From Cellulomonas triticagri (GTDB lineage: Bacteria; Actinomycetota; Actinomycetes; Actinomycetales; Cellulomonadaceae): DNA of 32,955 bases. The number at the start of each line of letters is the position of its first letter. The first letter of the stretch is position 1. Where the stretch lies: contig NZ_RFFI01000038.1 of assembly GCF_003696205.1 (NCBI RefSeq), positions 1 through 32,955 of the forward strand. Direction: 5' to 3'. The notes beneath the pieces were generated by a model. It was given only the letters and a program-made list of their open reading frames with translations. It made no database searches and was not told the DNA's origin. The translations under genes were made by a program, and so were the position numbers. Shown one piece after another: positions 24,216-32,270 of this stretch.

Positions 24216-25082
24216 TCAGCGCGAGCGCGCCGCCAGCGCCGCGGCGTACAGGTCGCGCTTGGGGATGCCCGCGACCTGGGCGACCTCGGCCACGGCGTCC
24301 TTGAGCCGCTCCCCCGCGTCGGCGCGCGCCAGCACCTCCGCGACCAGGTCGGCGGTCGAGGCGACCTCGCGTGCCGGGGCCCCCGCGACGACCACGGCGA
24401 TCTCGCCGCGCACCTCGCGCTCCCCCGCCCACGTCGCCAGCGCGCCGAGGCCGTCGCGGACGACCTCCTCGTACGTCTTGGTGAGCTCCCGGCACACCGC
24501 CGCGGGACGGTCCGCGCCGAACGCCGTGGCCATGTCCGCGAGCGTCGCCGCCAGCCGGTGCGGGGCCTCGAAGAACACCATCGTGCGGGGCTCGCGCTCC
24601 AGCGCCGTCAGCGAGCGCAGCCGCTCGCCGGGCTTGCGCGGCGGGAAGCCCTCGAAGCAGAACCGGTCCGTGGGCAGCCCGGACAGCGCCAGCGCGGTCA
24701 GCACCGCGCTGGGCCCCGGAGCGGCGGTGACCCGCAGCCCGGCCTCCACGGCGGCGGCGACCACCCGGAACCCCGGGTCGGACACCGCGGGCATCCCCGC
24801 GTCGGTCACCACGAGGACCGTGCCGCCCGCGGCGACGACCTCCAGCAGCTCCGGCGTCGTCGCGCTCTCGTTGTGCTCGTGGTGCGAGACCACGCGCCCG
24901 CCGACGGTCGCGCCCATCCGCGCCGCCAGCGCGCGCAGCCGCCGGGTGTCCTCCGCGGCGACGACGTCCGCCTCCGCCAGCAGGCGGCGCAGGCGGGGCG
25001 AGGCGTCCTCGACGTCGCCGATGGGGGTGGCCGCGAGCACGAGGCGGCCCGCCGGGTCGCCGGTCGGGTGGGTGGGGGTCAC
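24216..25082 (-). CDS. rsmI: 16S rRNA (cytidine-2'-O)-methyltransferase RsmI
   Basis: This is a 288-residue SAM-dependent tetrapyrrole-methylase-fold enzyme. It 2'-O-methylates a cytidine in the decoding region of 16S rRNA (C1402 in E. coli). Motifs: [34 protein letters not shown] near the N-terminus, [42 protein letters not shown] and [14 protein letters not shown]. The C-terminal region ends [13 protein letters not shown] as usual. The GTG at 25082 is chosen because the following residues lead directly into the family N-terminus and a -10-like CAGGCT ends 7 nt upstream. It is divergent from the mannosyltransferase gene, a pairing I recall from other actinobacteria. Confidence 0.96.
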   Translation of the reverse strand: MTPTHPTGDPAGRLVLAATPIGDVEDASPRLRRLLAEADVVAAEDTRRLRALAARMGATVGGRVVSHHEHNESATTPELLEVVAAGGTVLVVTDAGMPAVSDPGFRVVAAAVEAGLRVTAAPGPSAVLTALALSGLPTDRFCFEGFPPRKPGERLRSLTALEREPRTMVFFEAPHRLAATLADMATAFGADRPAAVCRELTKTYEEVVRDGLGALATWAGEREVRGEIAVVVAGAPAREVASTADLVAEVLARADAGERLKDAVAEVAQVAGIPKRDLYAAALAARSR

Positions 25083-25145
25083 GGCCCCCAGCCTGCCACC
25101 TCCGCGAGGGCGGGCCGCGTCGCAGCAGGTCCCAGCCGTCCCCCC

Positions 25146-25158
25146 TACGATGAGGCCC
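25146..25158 (+). promoter_or_regulatory. Leaderless promoter of protein mannosyltransferase gene
   Basis: TACGAT (25146-25151) lies 7 nt before the GTG at 25159. The hexamer overlaps an in-frame ATG at 25150, which is therefore unlikely to be the start. Confidence 0.5.
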
Positions 25159-26958
25159 GTGCCCCAGCCCGACGACCGCCCCGACGACGGCGACGACCTG
25201 CGGCCGGTGTTCCCGCCGGTGCGCGCCCCCGGGACGGGCACCCCGAGCACGGCCGTGGACCTGCCCGCGAGCGGCCCGCGCGGCGCGCACACCGGCGCCA
25301 TCCCCGTGGTGGCCCTCGCCGCGCAGCCGACCCGGCGCCGCCGGGACCCCGACCGGGACGACGACCCCGGGCTGTCCACCCACGACCGGCTGCTGCTGCA
25401 GCTGCTCGGCGCCCGCACGCTGCTGCTCGACGCCACCCGCCGCGCCCGGCTGTCCGGGTGGCTGTGGGCGCTGGCCGTCACCGCCCTCGGCGGCGTGCTG
25501 CGGTTCTGGCGCCTGGACCGCCCGCACGAGCTCGTCTTCGACGAGACCTACTACGTCAAGCAGGCGCACTCCCTGCTGACGCTCGGCTACGAGGGCACCT
25601 GGGCGGACGGCGCGAACGAGCTCTTCGTCGCCGGCGACGACTCCGCGCTCGGCACGAAGGCCGAGTACGTCGTGCACCCGCCCGTCGGCAAGTGGCTCAT
25701 CGCGCTCGGGATGCACCTCGGCGGCGGCTTCGAGTCCTCGACGGCGTGGCGCCTCGCCTCGGCCGTCGCCGGGACGCTCGCCGTGCTGCTGGTCGCCCGG
25801 ATCGGGCGCCGTCTGCTCGCCTCGACCGCGCTGGGCACCGTCGCCGGCCTGCTCCTGGCGGTCGACGGCGCCGCGATCGTGCACTCGCGCACCGCGCTGC
25901 TGGACAACTTCGTCATGCTCTTCGCCCTGGGCGCGTTCGGCTGCCTGCTGCTCGACCGCGAGCAGGCGCGCCGTCGCCTCGCCGCGCGCACCGCCGCCGT
26001 CCTCGACTCCGGGGCCGCGCTCGGCTCCGGCCCCGGGCTGGGCTGGCGGTGGTGGCGGTTCGCGGCCGCCGTCCTGCTCGGCCTGTGCCTGGGGACCAAG
26101 TGGTCCGGCATCTACTTCCTGGCGGTCTTCGGCCTGCTGTCGGTGGCGTGGGACGCCACCGCCCGCCGCACGGTCGGCGTACGGCACTGGCTCCCGGCGG
26201 CGCTCTGGCGGGACGCGGTCCCGGCCGGGTTCGTGGTCGTCCTCACCGCGGTGGGGACCTACGTCGCGACGTGGGCGTCCTGGTTCACGCACCCCGGTGC
26301 CTACCTGCGGCAGTGGGCCGTCGAGCACCCCGGCGAGGGCGTCACCTGGCTGCCCGCGCCGCTGCGCTCCCTGTGGCACTTCCACACCCAGATGTGGGAC
26401 TTCCACACCCACCTGACGTCCGCGCACGACTACGCCGCGCACCCGCTCGGCTGGATCGTCCAGTGGCGCCCGACGTCGTTCTACTACCCGAAGTCCGTCT
26501 CCGACCTGACGGGCGACGCGGCCCGCGAGGCGTGCGGAGCCGACGCCTGCTCGCAGGCCGTCACGTCGCTCGGCAACCCGGTGATCTGGTGGCTCGGCGC
26601 CCTCGCGCTGCTCGTCGCGCTGGTCTGGCTCGTGCTGCGCCGCGACTGGCGTGCCGGGGCGGTGCTCGCCGGGGTCGCCGCCGGGTGGGCGCCGTGGTTC
26701 CTCTACGCCGAGCGGACGATCTTCACGTTCTACTCGATCGCGTTCGCGCCGTTCGTCGTGCTCGCGCTGACCTACGTGCTCGGCCTGATCCTCGGGGACG
26801 GCAGGGACAGGCGGCAGCGACGGCGTGGCCTGGTGGTGACGTCGGCCGTGCTCGTGGTCGTCGTCGCCGTCAGCGCGTTCTTCTACCCGATCTGGACCGC
26901 GTGGGTCGTGCCGTACGACTTCTGGCACGTCCACATGTGGCTGCGCTCCTGGATCTGA
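25159..26958 (+). CDS. pmt: Protein O-mannosyltransferase (Pmt, GT39)
   Basis: The 599-residue multi-pass membrane glycosyltransferase transfers mannose from polyprenyl-phosphate-mannose to Ser/Thr of exported proteins. A Pro/Asp-rich cytosolic N-terminus of about 95 residues precedes the first helix. The catalytic DE pair is in [19 protein letters not shown]. Also typical are [53 protein letters not shown] and the C-terminal [15 protein letters not shown]. Secreted wall-lytic and glycoside-hydrolase proteins with Thr/Pro-rich linkers are plausible acceptors. The start is GTG 7 nt after TACGAT. It converges with the GH20 gene, with 12 nt between stops. Confidence 0.95.
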   Translation: MPQPDDRPDDGDDLRPVFPPVRAPGTGTPSTAVDLPASGPRGAHTGAIPVVALAAQPTRRRRDPDRDDDPGLSTHDRLLLQLLGARTLLLDATRRARLSGWLWALAVTALGGVLRFWRLDRPHELVFDETYYVKQAHSLLTLGYEGTWADGANELFVAGDDSALGTKAEYVVHPPVGKWLIALGMHLGGGFESSTAWRLASAVAGTLAVLLVARIGRRLLASTALGTVAGLLLAVDGAAIVHSRTALLDNFVMLFALGAFGCLLLDREQARRRLAARTAAVLDSGAALGSGPGLGWRWWRFAAAVLLGLCLGTKWSGIYFLAVFGLLSVAWDATARRTVGVRHWLPAALWRDAVPAGFVVVLTAVGTYVATWASWFTHPGAYLRQWAVEHPGEGVTWLPAPLRSLWHFHTQMWDFHTHLTSAHDYAAHPLGWIVQWRPTSFYYPKSVSDLTGDAAREACGADACSQAVTSLGNPVIWWLGALALLVALVWLVLRRDWRAGAVLAGVAAGWAPWFLYAERTIFTFYSIAFAPFVVLALTYVLGLILGDGRDRRQRRRGLVVTSAVLVVVVAVSAFFYPIWTAWVVPYDFWHVHMWLRSWI

Positions 26959-26970
26959 GACCCCGGGCGC

Positions 26971-28455
26971 TCACGCCAGGTCGACGTGCCAGTCCACCTG
27001 CGGGCTCGGGTACCAGGCCAGGCCCTCGGCGTCCCAGTACGGCCCGTGCCCGGCGACCCGCGTCGCGAAGTCGTCCCAGTCGCGCCGCTCGCGCGGCGTC
27101 CACGCGACCTCCGCGACCGCGGCGAGCCGGGGCAGCAGCATCGTCATCAGGTCGTCCAGGCTGCGCAGCGTCTCGGTCCACACCGTCGCCTCGACCCCGA
27201 TGACCGACCCCTCCGGCAAGCCGGGCACCAGCGTCGTCGGCTCCCACTCGTAGGCGTCGCGCAGCTCGATGTGCCCCGCCCACTCCAGGCCCAGGGCCGT
27301 CTGCGCGTCGTACTTCATGTCGAGGTACGCCTTCGACCCCGGGGACATCAGCAGCCGCGCGCCCGCCTTCGCGGCGGCGACCAGCGGCGCCGGGTCCATC
27401 CGGGTGTCCCAGTACTGCACCACCGTGCCCGGCTCGATCGGCACCGTCGCGATCTCCTGCCAGCCCACGACCTGCTTGCCCGCCGCGCGCACCGCGTCGC
27501 CCGCCATCGCGACCAGCCGCGCGTACTCCTCGCGCTCCATGGTCAGCACCTCGTCGCCGCCGATGTGCACGTAGTCGCCCGGCGTCACCGCCGCGACGTC
27601 CCCGAACACGTCCCGCAGGAACGGCTCCGTCGCCGGCAGGTCCGCGTGCAGGCGGCTGAACCCGACCTCGATGCCCGTGTACACGTCGGTCGGCTCGCCC
27701 GAGGGCGTCAGCTCGCCGTACGCGTGCAGCGCGGCGTTCACGTGCCCCGGCACGTCGATCTCCGGGACCACCCGCACGCCCCGCGCCGACGCGTACGCGA
27801 CCAGCGCCTCGTACTCCTCCGTCGTGAAGAACCCGCCCGGGTCACCGTCGACCGCCGAGTTCCCCGACCGTGCCGTCAGCTCCGGGCGGGACGGGATCGC
27901 CAGGCGCCAGCCCTGGTCGTCCGACAGGTGCAGGTGCAGCACGTTCAGCTTGTACGCCGCCATGAGCTCGACGACCACCCGCAGGTCGTCCGCCCCGAAG
28001 AAGTGCCGGGCGACGTCCACCGACAGCCCGCGCCACGCGTACGCCGGCTCGTCCTCGACGTGCACCGGCCACGCCGCGAACGTCCCGTCCAGCGGGCGCA
28101 GCACCTGGTGCAGCGTCGCCAGCCCGTGCGTCAGCCCCTCGGGCGAGCCCGCCACGACCTCCACGCGGTCCGTCGCGACGTCCAGGCGGTACTGCTCCGC
28201 CCGCAGCGTCGGGTCCACCAGCAGGGCGACGTCGCCCGGCTGCGTCGGCTCCGCGACCTCGCGGTACCGGACCTCGACCGTCGACCCCGACACGCGGCTG
28301 AGCGCCTCCGCCGCGAGGACGCCGAGCGCGACCTGCGCGGGATCCGCGGTCACGGTGACCGTCGTGCGGGCGGTGACGACGAACGGGTCGCCCGCCTGCT
28401 CGCGCACCAGCAGCGGTGCCGGGACGAGACGCAGGGGGGTGGTCGGAGCGGGCAC
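26971..28455 (-). CDS. GH20 beta-N-acetylhexosaminidase, cytoplasmic
   Basis: The 494-residue enzyme releases terminal GlcNAc or GalNAc by substrate-assisted catalysis. The N-terminal alpha/beta domain (to about 135) precedes the TIM barrel, with YAWRGLSVDVARHFFG (139-154), NVLHLHLSDDQGWR (171-184), VVPEIDVPGHVNAAL (229-243) and the catalytic pair D301-E302 in HIGGDEV. Aromatic substrate-pocket residues follow (VGWQEI, VQYWD, GVEATVWTE). No signal peptide is present, so it probably acts on imported chito-oligosaccharides or wall-recycling fragments. I chose the GTG at 28455, which follows GGAAGGA by 5 nt; the open frame continues upstream without a plausible start. No transporter is linked. 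Confidence 0.94.
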   Translation of the reverse strand: MPAPTTPLRLVPAPLLVREQAGDPFVVTARTTVTVTADPAQVALGVLAAEALSRVSGSTVEVRYREVAEPTQPGDVALLVDPTLRAEQYRLDVATDRVEVVAGSPEGLTHGLATLHQVLRPLDGTFAAWPVHVEDEPAYAWRGLSVDVARHFFGADDLRVVVELMAAYKLNVLHLHLSDDQGWRLAIPSRPELTARSGNSAVDGDPGGFFTTEEYEALVAYASARGVRVVPEIDVPGHVNAALHAYGELTPSGEPTDVYTGIEVGFSRLHADLPATEPFLRDVFGDVAAVTPGDYVHIGGDEVLTMEREEYARLVAMAGDAVRAAGKQVVGWQEIATVPIEPGTVVQYWDTRMDPAPLVAAAKAGARLLMSPGSKAYLDMKYDAQTALGLEWAGHIELRDAYEWEPTTLVPGLPEGSVIGVEATVWTETLRSLDDLMTMLLPRLAAVAEVAWTPRERRDWDDFATRVAGHGPYWDAEGLAWYPSPQVDWHVDLA

Positions 28456-28622
28456 TTCGGTCCTTCCGGCTGTCGGGACGACGTCCGGGCGCGGCAGCGC
28501 CCGTCCCCCCCGGGTGACAGTGTGCCCTCTCACCCTCTCCCCGCACAGCGACGCGCGCACCCGCACTCCACCCACGCGCCGCCGCGGGGTGCTCCCACCC
28601 CTCCCCCGCGTGGTCCCCCTCC

Positions 28623-28688
28623 CGTCGAGAGGGCGGCTCTCGGCTGTCGTCGCGGCGCTGCGCGCAGCCGAGGGCCGTCCTCTCGGCG
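28623..28688 (-). repeat. Structured intergenic element, copy 2 (24-bp stem, 18-nt loop)
   Basis: Arms 28623-28646 and 28665-28688 pair at all 24 positions with three G-U type pairs; the loop is 18 nt. Read on the minus strand, the loop starts CGCGC and ends GACGA, as in copy 1 (17050-17117), and the arms match copy 1 at roughly 80 %. Two stem positions differ by compensatory swaps (T-A to A-T and C-G to G-C). It lies 30 nt after the transporter stop, so both copies follow the 3' end of a gene in the same orientation. Confidence 0.8.
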
Positions 28689-28718
28689 AGGGGCGGGGCG
28701 TCGGTGGCTCAGGCGGGG

Positions 28719-29744
28719 TCAGACGCGGGCGGGCTCGTCCTCCGGGTCGGTCGCGGCGAGGCGACGGGCGATGACCGCGCACGCGGCGAGCTGCAGCTGG
28801 TGGAACACGATCACCGGCAGCGCCACCCCCGCGGCGGCGACCGGGCCGAACAGCACGGACGCCATCGGCAGCCCGGTCGCGAGGCTCTTCTTCGAGCCGC
28901 ACATCAGCAGCGCGATCCGGTCGGCGCGGTCGAGGCGCAGCAGGCGGCCGCCGTGCCAGGTGGCGAGCAGCATCAGGGTCAGCAGCACGAGGCACACGAC
29001 GACCAGCTTCACGATGACCGAGGCGGTCAGCCCGTCCCAGACGCCGGAGATCGCGGCCTCCGACACCGACCCGTAGGCGACCAGCAGGATCGTGCCCCGG
29101 TCCGTGATCTTCGTGAGCCACTTCTTCGAGCGCACCCAGCGGCCGATGAACGGCTGCGCGACCTGCCCGAGCACGAACGGCAGCAGCAGCTGCAGCAGCG
29201 TCGCCCCGGCGGACCCGCCGACCGGGCCGCCGGCCCGCGACATGAGCACCCCGACCAGCAGCGGCGTCAGGACGATACCGAGGACGTTGGACGCCGTCGC
29301 GCCCGTGATCGCCCCCGCGACGTTGCCGCGGGCGAGGGAGGTGAACACCACGGAGGACTGGATCGTGGACGGCAGCAGCGACAGGTAGAGGAGCCCGGTC
29401 TGCAGGTCGTCCGGGAGCACCGAGGACGGCAGCAGCTGCACCGCGAGCCCGAGCAGCGGGAACAGCAGGTAGGTGGACGCGAGCATCCCGCCCTGCAGCC
29501 GCCAGTTCTTCAGGCCGTCCCAGACCTCGCCGGTGGCCATGCGCGCCCCGTACAGGAAGAACAGCAGCACGACCGCGCCGGTGGTGACGTGGTCGAGGAC
29601 CCCGGCGAACGACCCGGAGGCCGGGGCGAGCAGCCCGAGCACGAACACCGCCACGATCATGACGACCAGCGGGTCGACCCACGTGGTGACGGCGGACCAG
29701 GTGCGGGACCACCCGCGGTTCGGGGTGGGGGACGCGTCAGGCAC
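28719..29744 (-). CDS. SBF/BASS-family (bile acid:sodium symporter-like) transporter
   Basis: The 341-residue membrane protein has about nine to ten hydrophobic helices, starting with LVVMIVAVFVLGLLAP. Features of the SBF-like (YfeH-type) branch are LLFFLYGARMATGEVW, LLYLSLLPSTIQSSVVFTSLARGNVAGAI (the discontinuous helix region), NVLGIVLTPLLVGVLM and LLMCGSKKSLATGLPMASVLF. The family moves organic anions with sodium; the substrate of this branch is not well defined. The start is GTG at 29744, with CAGACT ending 6 nt upstream. The next gene downstream on this strand is GH20, after a 263-nt spacer that contains the structured repeat. Confidence 0.9.
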   Translation of the reverse strand: MPDASPTPNRGWSRTWSAVTTWVDPLVVMIVAVFVLGLLAPASGSFAGVLDHVTTGAVVLLFFLYGARMATGEVWDGLKNWRLQGGMLASTYLLFPLLGLAVQLLPSSVLPDDLQTGLLYLSLLPSTIQSSVVFTSLARGNVAGAITGATASNVLGIVLTPLLVGVLMSRAGGPVGGSAGATLLQLLLPFVLGQVAQPFIGRWVRSKKWLTKITDRGTILLVAYGSVSEAAISGVWDGLTASVIVKLVVVCLVLLTLMLLATWHGGRLLRLDRADRIALLMCGSKKSLATGLPMASVLFGPVAAAGVALPVIVFHQLQLAACAVIARRLAATDPEDEPARV

Positions 29745-29786
29745 CGGGACAGTCTGCCACCGGGCCGTCGGGGGCCCGCCCGGCGG

Positions 29787-30344
29787 TCAGCCGGCGGGAC
29801 GGACGTCGTAGGTCAGGTGCGCGAACTGCCCGTAGCGCTCGACGTCGCGCAGGTGCAGCCGGTCCGGACCGAGCGTGCGCGGCAGGACCGGTGCCCCGCC
29901 CGTGAGCGCGGCGGGGGCGACGCTGAGCTGCACCTGGTCGAGGGCGCCCGCGTCGAGGAACTGCCCGGCGAGGTCACCGCCCCCGACCACCCAGACGTCG
30001 CCGGTCCCGGCCTCCGCCCGGATCGTGGGCAGCGCCGCCGCGACGTCTCCGCGCAGGAACCGCACGTCCGCGCCCGCCGGCACGGGCAGGTCCCGGGTCG
30101 TGAAGACGAACATCGGCCGGTCGCCGTAGTACCCGGGCCACTTCTCGGGGTGGGCGACCAGGTCCTCCTCGCGGAGCACCCACTCGTACGTCGTGGACCC
30201 CGAGACGAGGACCGCCACGTCGGCGAGGAACGCGTCGTGGTCGGGCTGCGTCTCGGACTCCACGGCGAACAGCCAGGCGAGCGAGTTCTGCTCGTCCGCG
30301 ATGTAGCCGCTGACCGACGTCGCCGTGTTGTAGATGACCCGCAT
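29787..30344 (-). CDS. Dihydrofolate reductase/RibD C-terminal-domain-like reductase
   Basis: The 185-residue cytoplasmic protein has the RibD_C/DHFR-like fold. It begins MRVIYNTATSVSGYIAD, with LVSGSTTYEWVL in the middle, MFVFTTRD, and the NADPH-binding glycine stretch DVWVVGGGDLAGQFLDAGALDQ (about 116-137). Such stand-alone proteins are NAD(P)H-dependent reductases of unknown substrate, not the essential folate enzyme or full RibD: the deaminase domain is absent. The ATG at 30344 lies 6 nt after a -10-like CAGCAT. It stands 51 nt after the AgcS symporter gene on the same strand. Confidence 0.88.
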   Translation of the reverse strand: MRVIYNTATSVSGYIADEQNSLAWLFAVESETQPDHDAFLADVAVLVSGSTTYEWVLREEDLVAHPEKWPGYYGDRPMFVFTTRDLPVPAGADVRFLRGDVAAALPTIRAEAGTGDVWVVGGGDLAGQFLDAGALDQVQLSVAPAALTGGAPVLPRTLGPDRLHLRDVERYGQFAHLTYDVRPAG

Positions 30345-30395
30345 GCGCCCATGCTGCCGCGCCCCACCGACACGGTCCGGGCGGAGACGCGGCGG

Positions 30396-31859
30396 TCAGC
30401 CGCCGACGCGCGCCGGGGTGTGCCCGACGACGTCGTCGTGGTCCGCCCAGCAGGTCACACCGCTGACGCCGGGCAGCCGGTCGCGGGTGAAGACCGGGTC
30501 CCGCCCGGCGCGGCGCTGCCGGGCGTAGTCACGGACGAGCGCGAAGCCGGTCCGGGACAGCAGCAGCACCGCCACGAGGTTGATCAGCGCCATGACGCCC
30601 ATGAGCGCGTCCGCGAGGTTCCACACCAGGTCGGCCCCGGCGACGCAGCCCGCGAACGCGACGAGCACCGTGAGGGCCCGGAAGACGTCCAGCGCGCGCG
30701 GGTGGGCCGTGATGAACCGCAGGTTGGACTCGCCGTAGTAGTAGTTGCCGAGGATCGACGTGAACGCGAGCAGGAAGATGATCACGGTCAGCAGCACCCC
30801 CGACCAGTCGCCGAGCGTCTCCGCCATCGCGGTCTGGGCGAGGTGCACGCCGCGGGGTGCGTCGGTGAGGTCCGGGCCGGTCACGAGGATGATGGCGGCG
30901 GTGATCGAGCAGACGAGCCAGGTGTCGAAGTAGACGCCGAGCGTCTGCACCAGGCCCTGCTTGACGGGGTGGCTCACGGCCGCGGTGGCGGCGGCGTTCG
31001 GCACCGAGCCGAGCCCGGCCTCGTTGGAGAACATCCCGCGCCGCACACCGGTCATGATGATCGTGCCGAGCGTCGCGCCCGCCACCTGGGTCGCCCCCCA
31101 CGCCTCGGTCACCACCGACGCGGCGGCACCGGGCAGCGCCTCCGCGTGCATCGCGACGACGACGAGCCCGACCAGCAGGTAGACCACGGCGACCACCGGG
31201 ATGGCCGACTGCGCGACCTTCGCGATCCGGCGCACGCCGCCGAGGATCACCAGGGCGGTGAGCACCGCGACCACCAGGCCGACGACCGCCGGCAGCCAGC
31301 CGGGCGCGCGGTCCTCCCCCGCGGCGCCGACCACCGTCTGGGCCAACGTGTTGGCCTGCAGCGAGTTGAACGCGAACGGGAAGCACAGGATGAGGATGAC
31401 CGCGAACAGCACGGCGGCACCGCGTCGGCCGAGGCCGCGCTCGATGTAGTAGGCCGGACCCCCGCGGAACCCCGCGTGGTCGCGCACCTTGAACAGCTGG
31501 GCCAGCGCCGACTCGACCAGGCTGCTCGCCCCGACGAGGAACGCCATCAGCCACATCCACAGGATCGCCCCGGGCCCGCCGACGGCGATCGCGGTGCCCA
31601 CGCCCGCGATGTTGCCGACGCCCACCCGGGACGCCGCGGACAGCGAGAACGCCTGGAACGCCGAGAGCGAGTGCGGGCGACCGTGCTCGTCACGGGGAGC
31701 ACGGTCACGCACGACCCGCAGCATCTCCGGGAACCACCGCAGCTGCACCACCCCGGTGCGGACGGTGAGGTACGCGGCCGTCACCACCACCACGGGGACC
31801 ATCACCCAGGTCCAGAACGCGTCGCCCACCTGACCCACGAGCTCGGCCGTACCCTCCAT
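30396..31859 (-). CDS. Sodium:alanine/glycine symporter, AgcS family
   Basis: This 487-residue membrane protein belongs to the alanine/glycine:cation symporter family. Typical pieces are AFQAFSLSAASRVGVGNIAGVGTAIAVGGPGAILWMWLMAFLVGASSLVESALAQLFK, the GGPAYYIERGLG loop, and IMTGVRRGMFSNEAGLGSVPNAAATAAVSHPVKQGLVQTLGVYFDT, then NYYYGESNLRFI. It should import alanine or glycine with sodium. The ATG follows GGAGGGACAGGA. Together with the CycA-like permease and the AlaC-like enzyme, the window holds three alanine-related genes, but they are not co-transcribed. The upstream region carries a long palindrome and three direct repeats that may be regulatory. Confidence 0.94.
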   Translation of the reverse strand: MEGTAELVGQVGDAFWTWVMVPVVVVTAAYLTVRTGVVQLRWFPEMLRVVRDRAPRDEHGRPHSLSAFQAFSLSAASRVGVGNIAGVGTAIAVGGPGAILWMWLMAFLVGASSLVESALAQLFKVRDHAGFRGGPAYYIERGLGRRGAAVLFAVILILCFPFAFNSLQANTLAQTVVGAAGEDRAPGWLPAVVGLVVAVLTALVILGGVRRIAKVAQSAIPVVAVVYLLVGLVVVAMHAEALPGAAASVVTEAWGATQVAGATLGTIIMTGVRRGMFSNEAGLGSVPNAAATAAVSHPVKQGLVQTLGVYFDTWLVCSITAAIILVTGPDLTDAPRGVHLAQTAMAETLGDWSGVLLTVIIFLLAFTSILGNYYYGESNLRFITAHPRALDVFRALTVLVAFAGCVAGADLVWNLADALMGVMALINLVAVLLLSRTGFALVRDYARQRRAGRDPVFTRDRLPGVSGVTCWADHDDVVGHTPARVGG

Positions 31860-31941
31860 CGCGTCCTGTCCCTCCGTCGCACCCGCGCAGCGGCAGCGGG
31901 TGCCGCCGTGGCGATCCCGAGCATGACCGCACCGCGAGGGC

Positions 31942-32008
31942 GCACCGGCGCCGGTGCGTCAGGTTGAGTGGCGGATGGAGTGGCGCGGACGGGCGCGCTG
32001 AGTGGCGC
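31942..32008 (-). promoter_or_regulatory. Palindrome and triple direct repeat upstream of AgcS gene
   Basis: A perfect 18-bp palindrome (centre GCACCGGC/GCCGGTGC, 31942-31959) and three copies of GAGTGGCG (31967-31974, 31979-31986, 32001-32008; spacings 12 and 22 bp, near one and two helical turns) lie 80-150 bp before the AgcS start. The rest of the 31860-32060 spacer shows no gene. A regulator-binding role is an inference. Confidence 0.4.
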
Positions 32009-32060
32009 CCGGACGTCGCGGAGCACCGCACCGGACGACGACTGCGGGGCGGGCACGACG

Positions 32061-32089
32061 AAGGCCCGGGACCGTGGGTCCCGGGCCTT
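32061..32089 (-). terminator. Hairpin terminator after tRNA-Ala
   Basis: A perfect 13-bp stem (AAGGCCCGGGACC / GGTCCCGGGCCTT) with a 3-nt loop lies 11 nt beyond the tRNA 3' end on the minus strand. There is no T-tract beyond the two stem Ts, but the position is right for tRNA termination. Confidence 0.75.
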
Positions 32090-32099
32090 CGACTGCGGT

Positions 32100-32173
<74 letters not shown>

Positions 32174-32187
32174 TTGAAGCGATCAGA

Positions 32188-32217
32188 ACTCTAGCACCCC
32201 CAGCGAGGTGGTCCGAA
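32188..32217 (-). promoter_or_regulatory. Promoter of tRNA-Ala
   Basis: On the minus strand TTCGGA (32212-32217) and TAGAGT (32188-32193) are 18 bp apart, and the mature tRNA begins 14 nt after the -10 box. Confidence 0.55.
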
Positions 32218-32270
32218 CACGGCCGGACGCGCCCGCGGGCCCGGACCAGCCGGGACCGGGTCCTGGTCGG

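Noticed and set aside
28456-28718. Hidden gene in the spacer between GH20 and the transporter
   Set aside because: Open frames here lack ribosome-binding sites and coding bias; the spacer is explained by the structured repeat and GC-rich flanks.
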